Of a stretch of 64,000 nucleotides of DNA, positions 12,101 through 21,080 are shown in pieces (positions within the stretch are counted from its first letter, which is position 1; each line of letters starts with the position of its first letter). The notes beneath the pieces were generated by a model. The model searched no databases. It was not told the DNA's origin and saw only the letters and a list, made by a program, of their open reading frames with translations. The stretch lies in contig NC_057919.1 of NCBI RefSeq assembly GCF_018873765.1, positions 66,582,984 through 66,646,983 on the forward strand, in the 5' to 3' direction. This stretch comes from Telopea speciosissima. Its lineage: Eukaryota; Streptophyta; Magnoliopsida; Proteales; Proteaceae. Position numbers and translations under genes: made by a program.

Positions 12101-13830
12101 ACAAGAGAGTTTGAGAGTTTGAGGAAAATTAGAGGTTCGTGGGAGGGGCAGAGCTTGAGTTATTTAGTGTTTATGGCGTACAGGGTAGGGTTTGGTGAAA
12201 ACCGGGCTGGGGGAGGGAGGGTCTGAGTTGGGGTTATGGGTTTGAGATAGAGATTAGGGTTAGAGAGAAGGAGTTCTGGGTTTGGGGGTCAGGTGAGCGT
12301 TAGAGGAGAGAAGAGAGTTTGTTCATACCTGGACTGTACCAAAACGAGGGAATGCAGCCCCCACCTAGTGACCGTTAGAGGAGAGAAGATAGTTTGTTTG
12401 TACCTGGACTGTACCAAAAGAAATCCTTTCAAATAGCTCAGCTGTAGTGGTCCAGTGTATTACTCTAAGTTTCTTGTAATTTCTATTCTGGATTAACCTG
12501 AACCTATGACAACCTTGTGTTATTCTTTTCATAATTCCAACTATATTTCATTAAAGACCTCTCCAATTTTCTGTTTACAATTTGGTAAACAGAATTACTC
12601 AGCTCAGCTCTGATTGGGTTAATTGAAGAAGAGGCACAACAGTGAATGTTCAACTGTTTCCCTGTTCACCTTTATCATGAACTGTCAGATCATTTATTAA
12701 ATAATGTATTTTGTAGTGTTGCCATGCCCTGTGGTTGGCTGCCTGTTGCCACCTCTCTCTCTCTCTCAGACCCGTCGCTTTCTCTTTCAATCCCTCCTTC
12801 CTATTCTCTCTGAGTGAGTGAGCAGAAGGGATCACGATTTTGCCTCTAATCTATCCCTTGATCTAACCATGTGAGATTCTCCCCCCCCCCCCCCGCCTAG
12901 ATCTCCCCCATCTCTGCAATTGTGTGACAGCTGGCTTAAGTAAAGCTTGAATCTGCCCCTTTTTCTTTTCCTTGTGTGTTGATTTAATCTATTAAAACCT
13001 TCTTTTTTTTCATCTAAGGCCCAAAACTATTCTAAAGGTAAAATTACATAAAAAATTGATTTTTTTTGGGGGGGGGGGGGTGTAAATTTGTGAATGGTTT
13101 GTTCAGGGTTCAACCATCGGGTTTGGATTTTTTTGACTAAGTCAATGGTGTTTGAGCAAAGAGCTGCTAACTTGATCAGACCGACTGTGAAAGACTAATT
13201 GATGTTGACAGTCTACGGTCTGGCCATGTCTGTCTTCCAAAGCAGTGATCAGAATCCATCCCTATACGCTATACCCTAAACCTTAATCTTGAACCTGGGC
13301 ATTTGCTCTGGCAGCCCGGACCTTTTACCATTGCTTCAAGCAATGGCCCCTTTAGCATTGACATGTGTTGTGCATTTATTACTAGCTGTGAATATTCTAA
13401 TGGCTAATCATTCGTAGATATGAAATAAAGGATTAGATTCTGTTTATTTCAGGCTAGGCCAATCCTTAGAGATAAGGAACGATTGGAAGAGCTCGCCGAT
13501 CCAAGGCTTCTGGGTAAATACCCAAAGGAGGACTTCATACGTGTTTGCACAGTTGCAGCAGCTTGTGTTGCACCAGAGGCAAGCCAACGTCCAACCATGG
13601 GTGAAGTGGTACAGTCCCTTAAAATGATGCAACGCATTACAGAGTATCAGGATTCCATGTTAACCGTCGCCAACACACGTACAAACCTCAGGCAGTCGTC
13701 TACAACCTTTGAGTCAGATGGAACTTCATCAATGTTCTCCTCTGGTCCATTTTCTGGTTTAAGTGCATATGACAATGATAACATCTCTCGCACGGCAGTA
13801 TTCTCAGAAGACCTGCATGAAGGACGATGA
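121..13830 (+). CDS. Receptor-like Ser/Thr kinase, At4g02010-like (3' part; start lies before the window)
   Basis: Three exons are visible: 121-364, 442-589 and 13453-13830. All junctions are GT-AG and keep frame. The first carries catalytic-loop residues [11 protein letters not shown], then DFGLA and the activation segment ending MGTFG; the second carries the APE-type motif (VAPEYAM) and subdomain IX ([16 protein letters not shown]); the third carries kinase subdomain XI and a Ser-rich tail ending in EDLHEGR and TGA at 13828. From memory, wording and exon breaks match the membrane receptor-like kinase encoded by At4g02010, a relative of ALE2 and PERK kinases, which would phosphorylate proteins at the plasma membrane. 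The N-terminal extracellular part, membrane span and ATP-binding lobe are upstream of the window. The odd feature is the last intron (590-13452, about 12.9 kb), which is full of mobile elements. Both its splice sites look sound (gttagt and ttatttcag), so the gene is probably functional. Confidence 0.9.
1535..1546 (-). other. Primer binding site complementary to initiator tRNA-Met
   Basis: The - strand reads TGGTATCAGAGC, the standard primer site for reverse transcription in plant pararetroviruses and many Copia elements. It lies downstream (- strand) of the viral promoter/leader, as expected of a caulimovirid genome. The other arm lacks it because that copy ends earlier. Confidence 0.8.
1732..2911 (-). 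repeat. Left arm of viral inverted repeat
   Basis: Read on the - strand this arm matches 6297-7478 closely by eye: the same coding stretch (for example [20 protein letters not shown]) is followed by the same TATA region and pyrimidine-rich leader. The outer end of the similarity is near 1732, where the left copy continues into leader sequence and the right copy stops at a MITE fragment. Arm length is about 1.2 kb and the spacer is about 3.4 kb. Confidence 0.85.
1985..1996 (-). promoter_or_regulatory. Fossil viral TATA box (left arm)
   Basis: On the - strand tataaaaggg lies about 220 bp beyond the end of the viral reading frame and about 440 bp before the primer site. The same arrangement occurs in the right arm near 7246. 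This fits a pararetroviral transcript promoter; activity is unknown. Confidence 0.5.
4818..6054 (+). mobile_element. Solo LTR (1237 bp) nested in the viral fossil
   Basis: It is bounded by a perfect 5-bp target duplication ATAAC (4813-4817 and 6055-6059) and begins TGATGCA and ends TGCATTA, near-perfect inverted termini. Inside are a TATA box (tatataag near 5199) and an AATAAA-like signal near 5243, both on + strand. It has no internal retrotransposon domain, so it fits a solo LTR left by recombination. Viral protease-region sequence resumes on either side. The superfamily (Copia or Gypsy) was not resolved. Confidence 0.8.
6297..7478 (+). repeat. Right arm of viral inverted repeat
   Basis: This is the + strand copy of the arm at 1732-2911. 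The junction with - strand viral sequence lies near 6297, in a short stretch (attaagcaaatg) shared by both copies, which suggests microhomology joining. The arm carries the end of a viral reading frame (to about 7007), a TATA box near 7246 (tataaaag) and leader sequence. Confidence 0.85.
7479..7545 (+). repeat. MITE fragment (CATAGTTGTCAAGGC family)
   Basis: Sequence catagttgtcaaggcattg followed by cctaggtgcctgggcgg is one terminus of the family seen complete at 61235-61354. It abuts the truncated right arm of the viral fossil, so it either inserted there or marks the breakpoint. Confidence 0.55.
7637..8291. repeat. Tandem duplication, unit about 329 bp, two copies
   Basis: Copy 1 (about 7637-7965) and copy 2 (about 7966-8291) are nearly identical, differing by a few substitutions and single-base indels. 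Each includes the LINE 3' end (a stretch like gccacatggatcc) and the A/G-rich DNA beyond it. The near identity indicates a recent event relative to the LINE. Confidence 0.9.
7880..11200 (-). mobile_element. RTE-clade LINE, decayed, with endonuclease and reverse transcriptase
   Basis: On the - strand from the 5' end: an endonuclease start (LASWNIG near 10960-10990), further endonuclease sequence (GGDLNGHVG near 10540), a linker with KKYEDLY near 9890, a reverse transcriptase core at 9561-8971 ([36 protein letters not shown]), a catalytic box of the form FIDDI near 8945, then a 3' UTR. These words are typical of plant RTE elements. The frame is broken by several stops and shifts, so it is dead. 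The 3' end lies near 7880 and is duplicated. The element is nearly full length for the clade (about 3.3 kb). Confidence 0.85.
11210..13452. other. Intron tail without recognised genes; contains a ~52-bp direct repeat
   Basis: A stretch of about 52 bp with gttagaggagagaaga and acctggactgtacc occurs at 12299-12348 and again at 12372-12421. CT dinucleotides run at 12750-12768. A run of C lies near 12878 and of G near 13068. No protein domain was seen. Confidence 0.6.
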
Positions 13831-14365
13831 GATTTTTCTGTAAGTTCTTCTGAGGAGGTAATCTGATCACAGTTTGTGACCGTACAAATATACATTGACA
13901 AAAGAATCAGTGAAGTTAAAGATAGCAGTGGAAAATGAAAGGAAGCTTTGAGATGAGGTTCTTGCCTCCTCTCCTCTACCTCCTCTTTCTTTGGTGGAGA
14001 GCCCTTTCAGTTTTTCCCAGTCAGTGGGCGTTCTCTTCCAGTGAATAACATTGTATATATTCCATGTAGCATTGCTTTGTTTGGAAGCCTGCAAGGGGTT
14101 CGTTCTTTACATCTTATTCTTTCACAAGGTATACTCATTGCTGCCTGCTTTGTTGGATGCTGTTTTATTGCATTTGATGATTAAAAGAGAAGCTACGTTT
14201 GCAAATCAACTTGAAGTAGCTTTAGGTTGCTTAGGTAGAATTTAAATTTTGGAATACAGAATTCATGCATTCTTTACTAAAGGTATTGAAAACTTTATTG
14301 TTGCTCCCTTTTTTTTTTTTCTTTTTTTTTGGGGTGGGAGTGGTGGTGTCTTTTTTTCTGTCTGC
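13831..14365. other. 3' flank of the receptor kinase gene
   Basis: This is the likely 3' UTR and downstream DNA, with T-rich tracts near 14310-14330. No clear AATAAA was identified and no further gene is seen. Confidence 0.5.
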
Positions 14366-14672
14366 AGTAATTAATTATCTTTACTTTAACAAGCTATACT
14401 TTTCTTGAAGGGAAGTAGTTTTTAAATGCTTTCATGCTGAAGTGCTCTACCATGAAAGATGAACACCCATCTTAGCCTTCTGAAGTGATTAATTATATTT
14501 ACTTTAACAAGATATACTTGTCTTGAAGGGAAGTAGTTAAATGCTTTCATACTGAAGTGCACCGTGAAAGATGAACACCCATCTTAGCCTTCTGAAGTAA
14601 TTAATTATATTTACTTTAACAAACTATACTTTTCTTGAAGGGAAGTAGTTAAATGCTTTCATACTGACGTGC
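14366..14672. repeat. Three-copy tandem repeat, unit about 112-118 bp
   Basis: Copies start at about 14366, 14484 and 14596. Each contains taattaattat, actttaacaa, cttgaagggaagtag and aaatgctttcat. The third copy is incomplete and ends near 14672. It is noncoding and lies about 0.5 kb past the kinase stop codon. Confidence 0.9.
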
Positions 14673-16270
14673 TATTGCAACCCACCTTAGGCTCTAGCCT
14701 TTCCCCTTTTGTTAATGCCTATTATTCTTGTATACCCTCTCACCAAGCTCACCAAGTAACCTTGGATTCTCTACATTCTCCAGCTATTTTAGGCTGTGAG
14801 AGTTATCTAAGCGTTCTAGGTTATCTTTTGCAAGAATAGAAAATGTTTAGGGTTCTCTTTTGCAAGGATAGAAAATTACAGATTGTTGCAGTCAAGGATG
14901 TGCTCTCTTCTATTGGTTTCTGACTGAGCAAACTCCAAATAAAAAAACTGGTACATTGCTTTCTCTTATCTTTATATCCCCCTCCCCCTTATAAGCTCTT
15001 TCTTGGTTGTTTGAAGGGTGAAGTGGTCTTCAGGTCTAGGTACTGCAAGTCTGGTCCATCTTGGTTGGATTGTAAGTCCCTGAAATGTGTTGTAAGTCAG
15101 ATGTTAAATTTCAAGCTGATATGGAACCATAATCCAATGAACCGAACCGGATGACCATACTCATTGTGGTCTTAGGCTCATGGCCGTCTATGTGACACAT
15201 TTTCAGGGAAGCCATTGAGGCCATGACCCATGAACCTCCTCAGTGGTCTATGTACCATTTTGTTAAATTCCAGATTTTTTTGAATGCTTTATTTTGTAAC
15301 TAGAGTAATGCGTGTGGGCTGAAACTTGACATGTAAGTTTGTCCATAAGAATTTAAGCCACATCCATCCAAGATTTTAAATCCCCGAATACGACATGGGA
15401 TCAAACCTCCATTGATTTCTATTTGATTAGAATCGGATCCGATTCGATCCGAAATTGATCCAAATCATAGAAAATGAAATTGGGAAGAAACAAATGTTTT
15501 CCCAAATCCATGGTTTTGTTGAGTTTTTGGTTTAAAAATCTTGTAAATCTAGCTCTAAGAGGTAAGTTTCATCGACTTTTGCTATTTCACTGGCTATAAG
15601 ATGACCCCCAATTTCACTTCATCGGTGTGAAGTTCGTATTGCAAGAAAGAGATGGGTGTGAAGTCCTCTTACCACATGACTCATCACATAACAAATGGTG
15701 AGGAATTCTAAATGTCAAGAGTTTGGGGTGTCAATTGGTTGGTTTGGTCTGGTTTCGATTGGACTGAACCAGTTTTGAGCTGATAATGGGCAATATTGAA
15801 ATCAAACTGTTAGGCCAAAGTTCATTTTCGGTCTGGCTCGATTGGGTCTTTAATCGGTTGGCTACTTGGCTTAACATGTTCTTATCAAGCCGTTATAAGG
15901 CTGTTATCGGTTCGGTTTCAATTGTTGTAATATTCTTTAAGTGTCTCTTATCTTATTCTTAAAAAGTTATTTAATGTAAGGATCAAATTAGTTATCTTAT
16001 CTCATTGAAAAAAATTGTGTTGTAACCAACATTGATTACCATAAAAAATTTCCATTTATATATAAGAAAATAATCATAACAAATCATTTTTATTGTTTTT
16101 TTCTTTATTTTAATTGAACTCTGTTCAGTTTTCTATCGGTTTTGGTTTGGATCACTCCGATTTATTTCGGTTTCTACCGATTTCAAATGAAAATCTAGAC
16201 TAAAGCCGATAAGAATTTGATTTCATCGGGGCTAAAAACCAATCGGTTTAGGATGAAATATGATGGATTG
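14673..16270. repeat. Intergenic DNA with a decayed transposon-like segment
   Basis: No gene is seen. From about 15716 to 16250 the sequence is rich in words like ggtttcggtt and starts ggggtgtcaattgg, matching the terminal style of the hAT-like element at 35654-36762. The far terminus was not found, so it is probably an old copy. Confidence 0.4.
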
Positions 16271-16533
16271 AGCTCCTCTACAGTGCAGGGGTGCGCCGAA
16301 CATCTTCTGGCACGGTACTAGAGCTTGCCATGTGGATGAGCTCCCATTAGGATGGCACGGAAAAAGCTGGCACAGCTCCCAAGTCTTGTGAATCCCAGTC
16401 CTGTCCATCCCATGTGCATCGTGCTCAGCTGTGCCACATCAATCCGCATTGTCCAAATGGGAGCTCGTCCACGTGGTGAGCTCTAGTGCCGCAACAGAAG
16501 ATGTCCGCCGCACCCCTGCGCTGTAGAGGAGCC
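16271..16533. mobile_element. MITE with inverted repeats of about 90 bp
   Basis: The left arm begins GCTCCTCTACAG (16272-16283) and the right arm ends CTGTAGAGGAGC (16521-16532). The matching arms extend about 90 bp inwards with some mismatches (catcttctg, ctagagct, gagctcccatt). The target duplication was not resolved. It ends 200 bp before the DUF247 start codon, so it may sit in that promoter. Confidence 0.75.
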
Positions 16534-16732
16534 CGATTTCGGTCCCCTCTCTCTCTTTCTCTCTCTCTCTGATTGCAATGTGTGATATCAGGTGAGATGT
16601 TTGAGTCATGCCTGGAATGACACTGGAGATGCTTTGCCATTGCAGAATCTAGAGGTCTGCTAGTCTGATGCACTTGAGTTCACTTCGAGACAGAGTGGAG
16701 GAGACCAATTGCATTAAATCAGAAAACCAAGA

Positions 16733-18046
16733 ATGGATAACACCCAACATGCACACAAAGAAACCAGAAACCATGTCTCAGTTGAAATTGCAGAAGCAAA
16801 TGAGTCACTTGCCTCAACCATCAGAGGCAAAATGGAAGAGAAGTCTCCTTCACTTTGCATATACAGAATTCCAGAGAAGTTTCTCAGGGTAAGTAAGAAT
16901 TCTTACATCCCTGACACAGTTTCCATTGGCCCTTTTCACCACGGCAATCCTTCACTGAGTGATATGGAAAATAATAAATGGGGATATCTACATGCGCTCC
17001 TTGGCCGGAAAACAATGCTAGAAGAAAGCCTCGACGAATGCGTCAAATCCATTAGAGAATTGGAACAGAGAGCTCGCAAATGCTACTCTGAATCGGAAAA
17101 TATCACTCTCAGTAGTGATCAGTTTGTGGAGATGTTGTTGGTTGATGGTTGCTTCATCATCGAGCTCTTCTTCAAATACATTTTGAAAGGTTTGAGACGG
17201 AAAGGGGATCGAGTGTTCAACACCAAATCGATGCTCCCAGGTATAAGGCGTGATTTGATTTTACTCGAAAATCAGATACCCTTATTTGTTCTTCAGAGGT
17301 TATACGATCTCGTTCCCATTCCAGACCAGTTGCAGCGTCAATCCCTTTCTCAGATCGCCTTTCGTTTCTTCAAACCTATAATCCCAGGAAACAAAGAAGT
17401 TCTTGAGAGTAAGTTCGTCCATGAAGGGGGTCACCTATTGGACTTGCTGCGTCAATGTTACCTCTCATTATTACCGAGAGTGATGCCATTAGCAAATCAA
17501 CATGGATCGCAAGAACACCTGCATTCAGCAAGGAAGCTTCAAAAAACAGGAATCACGATCAAGAAATCTGTGCAGGATAGCTTATTAGACCTAAAATTTG
17601 TTAGAGGTGAACTTCGAATTCCTCCTCTGAAAATCTATGATTACACCGAATCGATCCTGAGAAATCTCGTAGCGTTAGAGCAGTGTTGCCCTGAGTACAC
17701 GAAGCAAATCTCGTCTTATGCTCTTCTTATGGATAACCTAATTCGATCCAACAAGGATGCGAGACTTCTTCAGCAGAGAGGAATCATTGTAAACCGTTTG
17801 GATTCCGATGAAGAGGTAACATCTCTCTTCAATAACCTCTGCAAGGAGATTGAAGTGGGGGAATCCTACTATGTGGGTCTCTGCCAACAAGTGAATTCTT
17901 ATTGCAACAGCAATTGGCATGGACAATGGTCGAAGCTGAGGAATGAGCTTCACCCTTATCTTCTCCAAATCTTTGGAATTCTACTTCTCCTCAGCTTCAC
18001 CGGAACCATATTTTCTGTATTATCTTTTTTTCTCCATCACTCTTGA
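16733..18046 (+). CDS. DUF247 (UPF0481) protein, 437 aa
   Basis: An intact single-exon gene. Family words include IYRIPEKF, VSIGPFHHG, a central VEMLLVDGCFIIELF, then RRDLILLENQIPLFVLQRLYDL and a C-terminal hydrophobic segment (about residues 411-433) that anchors DUF247 proteins in membranes. Length is usual for the family. Function is unknown for most members; some grass DUF247 proteins determine self-incompatibility. The first ATG of the frame (MDNTQHAHK) was taken; a later Met (MEEKSPSLC) sits just before the conserved region and could be used instead. A CT run at 16549-16570 lies upstream, as does the MITE at 16271-16533. Confidence 0.92.
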   Translation: MDNTQHAHKETRNHVSVEIAEANESLASTIRGKMEEKSPSLCIYRIPEKFLRVSKNSYIPDTVSIGPFHHGNPSLSDMENNKWGYLHALLGRKTMLEESLDECVKSIRELEQRARKCYSESENITLSSDQFVEMLLVDGCFIIELFFKYILKGLRRKGDRVFNTKSMLPGIRRDLILLENQIPLFVLQRLYDLVPIPDQLQRQSLSQIAFRFFKPIIPGNKEVLESKFVHEGGHLLDLLRQCYLSLLPRVMPLANQHGSQEHLHSARKLQKTGITIKKSVQDSLLDLKFVRGELRIPPLKIYDYTESILRNLVALEQCCPEYTKQISSYALLMDNLIRSNKDARLLQQRGIIVNRLDSDEEVTSLFNNLCKEIEVGESYYVGLCQQVNSYCNSNWHGQWSKLRNELHPYLLQIFGILLLLSFTGTIFSVLSFFLHHS

Positions 18047-18441
18047 ATTCTTTTAATAGTCTTGACATGTTTTCTTCATTTTGTTTGGGAAGATATAATA
18101 AAGCTGTGTACTCGCCACCATTGCAACTTGGTTGGCTTTCAAGGTTTGTGGAAATCAGACATGATGTGGGTTAGTTTTGAGAGGCATGGTCCAGTTTTGC
18201 CCACCCTAATTATGCCACGTAGACAGATGATGTGGCTATTTCCTCCCTTGGAAAAGGGTGTCAATTTAGAACCGAAACTGCAACCGTAAATCAGTTCGAT
18301 TTTGGTTTCCAAAGCTAGAATCTTTTCTAGTTTCGGTTTCATGCCTAAAACCGTTAATCAAACCGAATTACGTATTTTCAAACTAAATAAGGTATTTCTA
18401 CCCAAAAAAAAAAAAAAAAAATCAAATAAGGTATGGTATAA
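18047..18441. repeat. Intergenic DNA with a decayed hAT-like repeat start
   Basis: The DUF247 3' flank. From about 18257 (agggtgtcaatttag) the sequence has the terminal style of the element at 35654-36762 and words such as ctagtttcggtttc. It is interrupted by the MITE at 18451-18786, and similar sequence resumes around 18950-19050 (atcgaaatcaaaccaaatcg). Confidence 0.45.
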
Positions 18442-18450
18442 AATTATATT

Positions 18451-18786
18451 GGATAAATTACATGTCACCCCTTGATTTTCAAACAAAACTCAAATCACCC
18501 CTAGTTTTTAAAAATACTCAAATCATCCCCGTTAGTTTTATGCTGTTAAGTGATGATGTCAGCCAGTTAAATAAATTTAAATCCTTAAACTACCCTTGAC
18601 ATCCAAACATAGATTTTGAAGGGTAGTATTGTAAATTTAATTTTAATGTTTTAGTATAAGGGTAAAATAGTCCTTTCACACCAATAACTAACACCGTTAC
18701 TATAGAGGGGGACGGATGAGTATTTAAAAAAATCAGGGGGTGATTTGAGTTTCGTTTAAAAACCAGAGGTGATGTGTAATTTATTC
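18451..18786. mobile_element. Mutator-type MITE, 336 bp, with 9-bp target duplication
   Basis: It is flanked by perfect 9-bp repeats AATTATATT (18442-18450 and 18787-18795). Ends are inverted copies, GGATAAATTACATGTCACCC against TGTAATTTATTC read back, with similarity reaching about 55 bp inwards. Nine-base duplications and long inverted termini are typical of Mutator-like non-autonomous elements. It carries no coding capacity and is inserted in an older repeat. Confidence 0.9.
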
Positions 18787-18795
18787 AATTATATT

Positions 18796-20249
18796 CTTTT
18801 TTAATTTTTTAACCAAATGTGAATGATAAATTCTTTTCAATTTTAGCGTTTGGAAAAAGTTTGGTGGACTATGATCCTAATAGAAAAGGGGTTTTTTTTT
18901 ATTGGTGATGATGTAAAAAGTTGGCTCAAACATTTAAAATAGGACTTAAACTGAATATGAAATCAAATTAAAACTCTCTAAGAAGTTGAATACAGAATCG
19001 AATAAAAATCGAAATCAAACCAAATCGAATCGATTTGGACCATTTTAACCTACCTGAGAAGAGTAGATTTTCTAATTAGTGGGAGACTGGAAGTAGTTTA
19101 TTAAATCTGTAAGAACACCCGCCAAAGAATTGGTGAGAAAGAGAGGAGGATTAAAGAGATAAGTTTTCCCACTTAATTTATTAAGTAAATTAGTTAGTTT
19201 TCTAAATAAAGAATGGGGACGGTTTCTCACAGTGCCAATGTAAGAAGGAATATATATGTAACACTAATGAGGGTTTGGATAATGATTTCATTCACATTGA
19301 GTGAACATGAGGCTCATGAAGTCTGAATAGGAGAGATATGATGATGTGGTTCTACGCTTATATTGGATTGGTAAATATTCATCTCCAATTCCCTAAAATT
19401 GAGCAGTGCAATAGTTTGGGGTAGAGATGTTGACACGTGGTAGCTCGGACATCCAATGACACCGAGCTCAACAAAAAAAAAAAGGAACAAAAAATAGAAG
19501 TTAATGAGCTCGGACCATTGGATGTCCGAGCTAACTTATTTTCAAAATAAAAGGCAAAGGTTTCTAAGCAAGGTTGTCAATATTTGTCAAAATGACAAAA
19601 AACCTCTATTTGACACATCGTCTTCAGTTCCTAAAAATCCACCATACATGAAAGTTTTTTTTTTTTTTTTTTTTTTTTTGGATGAAAGTGTAATCACACA
19701 AACCACACATCAATCCCAAAAGGTTAACCACCGTACACGAAAGTTATTCCCAAATAAAACAAAGGGAAATGAACTAATTTAAGTATGAGGGCCCTTCTCT
19801 TTCTCTAGTGTAAAGTATATTTGCGTGTAAAATACTAATATAGGTGAAAAATGTGTAGGAGAAGATAATTCCCAACTAATTTAATTATTCCTACTTATAG
19901 GTTTCTAACAAAATCTAGCTTATTTTAAACAATATAAAAGTCCCAAGTGGAAACAATATGTTGGTTCTTATCGCAATGACACAATCAAATGTGTCCTTTC
20001 CTAGTTGAGAGAGAGAGGCAAAATTAGACCTAGTCACAAAAACAAAAATTTGAGGGAAAGGATATGCAATTTAGGCATTAAATTCTCCGATGTCTCCAAT
20101 TTTTTTTTTTTAAACAACTAAGCCTTGTCCTAATTAAATGGGTCGGCCACAAAGATTCTTGTAAAAACAATGTTTCCCCTCAATTTCTTCGGTTTTGAGA
20201 TCGTTATTGACTGAGGAAAGTGTTATGATTTGCTCTAGGCGAGACGATG
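18796..20249. other. Intergenic DNA, no gene seen
   Basis: AT-rich sequence with a run of about 27 T near 19655-19680. An 18-bp perfect inverted repeat is listed separately. No coding similarity was seen. Confidence 0.5.
19441..19533. repeat. Hairpin-forming 18-bp perfect inverted repeat
   Basis: TAGCTCGGACATCCAATG (19441-19458) and its exact reverse complement (19516-19533) flank a 57-bp A-rich loop. It may be a tiny MITE or foldback remnant. No microRNA identity is claimed. Confidence 0.75.
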
Positions 20250-20258
20250 GATTCTACC

Positions 20259-20506
20259 TATGGCTGTAGTGCATGGTACCGGAACGATTATCGACAATAT
20301 GGAAAATCGATACAATACCAATACGGTATCGGCCTGGATCGGTTGTATCAAACAAAATTACCCCTTTATTTCATTAACAAATGAGTTTTTGGACCATTTT
20401 ACCACTTGTCCGTACCGTGCTACCGATACGGTATCGGTATCGATGACTAGCAAAATCAGTACATATTGCCCAATACGGGCGATACTATTTCGATACTTAG
20501 AACCAT
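20259..20506. mobile_element. Short insertion with perfect 9-bp target duplication, 248 bp
   Basis: It is flanked by GATTCTACC at 20250-20258 and 20507-20515. The interior is rich in words such as cgatacggtatcgg, which form several internal inverted matches. Ends TATGG and CCAT are only weakly inverted. The 9-bp duplication suggests a Mutator-like non-autonomous element, but the termini are short. Confidence 0.75.
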
Positions 20507-20937
20507 GATTCTACCAGTGCCTTGGAACTCCAAAGACTTTTAAAATGTAAAAAATTGCAATGCCAAGATGAAGAAAAGGAAATTAAATTGCTTACTTTGC
20601 AGAACGTATTTGTTGAAGTCTTTATAACTTGCCAAATCCGAAAATTGATGAGGCGTACAATTTGGTATTTACACTACAATTACTCTATGGTCAAATCACT
20701 TATTTCCCTGAAACAAATTTGTTTTAATCCTCACAACTCTGCCAGACAAGAATTGTTGAAGCTTGCAACTTGATGATAATGGATGTCTTTTGAAGCAAGC
20801 CAAAAGACATATTGCTGGATACAAATTTACATTACACTACTCCTAAAGAAGAAAATAAAGAAAAAAGATAAAGACTTGTTGTGTTGATTTGTTGGGTGCC
20901 TTCCTTTGTTCTAAATATTTTTTTGGGGAAAAGAACT
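20507..20937. other. Intergenic DNA, no gene seen
   Basis: AT-rich sequence with no domain, repeat or RNA gene recognised. Confidence 0.4.
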
Positions 20938-21080
20938 CTGTCCGGAAGTGTGGCCTACGCCAGCACTCCTATGAGTCTATCACTTTCCTCCCCATATGAA
21001 AAGACAGCTCTGCCCTATTGTTTTAAGGAGGAGAGAGATAGACACATGGGAGTGCTGGCGTAGGCCACACTCTCGGATAG
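20938..21080. mobile_element. MITE, 143 bp, 44-bp inverted termini
   Basis: The left arm carries GTGTGGCCTACGCCAGCACT (about 20949-20968) and the right arm the same 20 bases on the - strand. Similarity covers about 44 bp at each end with a few mismatches. Related but more diverged copies occur at 54380-54516 and, as a half, near 36940-37010. Confidence 0.85.

Larger units (their letters stand above)
590..13452 (+). other. Giant transposon-filled intron of the receptor kinase gene
   Basis: The donor at 590 follows codons for ENLVTW and the acceptor at 13451-13452 precedes codons for [14 protein letters not shown], so protein homology joins the two exons. 590-1490 is AT-rich intron sequence with no recognisable insert. 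The viral fossil, solo LTR, MITE piece and LINE fill about 1500-11200. 11210-13452 has no coding features: it has a direct repeat, a CT run near 12750, a C run near 12878 and a G run near 13068. Confidence 0.85.

Noticed and set aside
19441-19533. MicroRNA gene
   Set aside because: The arms are perfect only for 18 bp and no known microRNA was recognised; kept as a foldback repeat.
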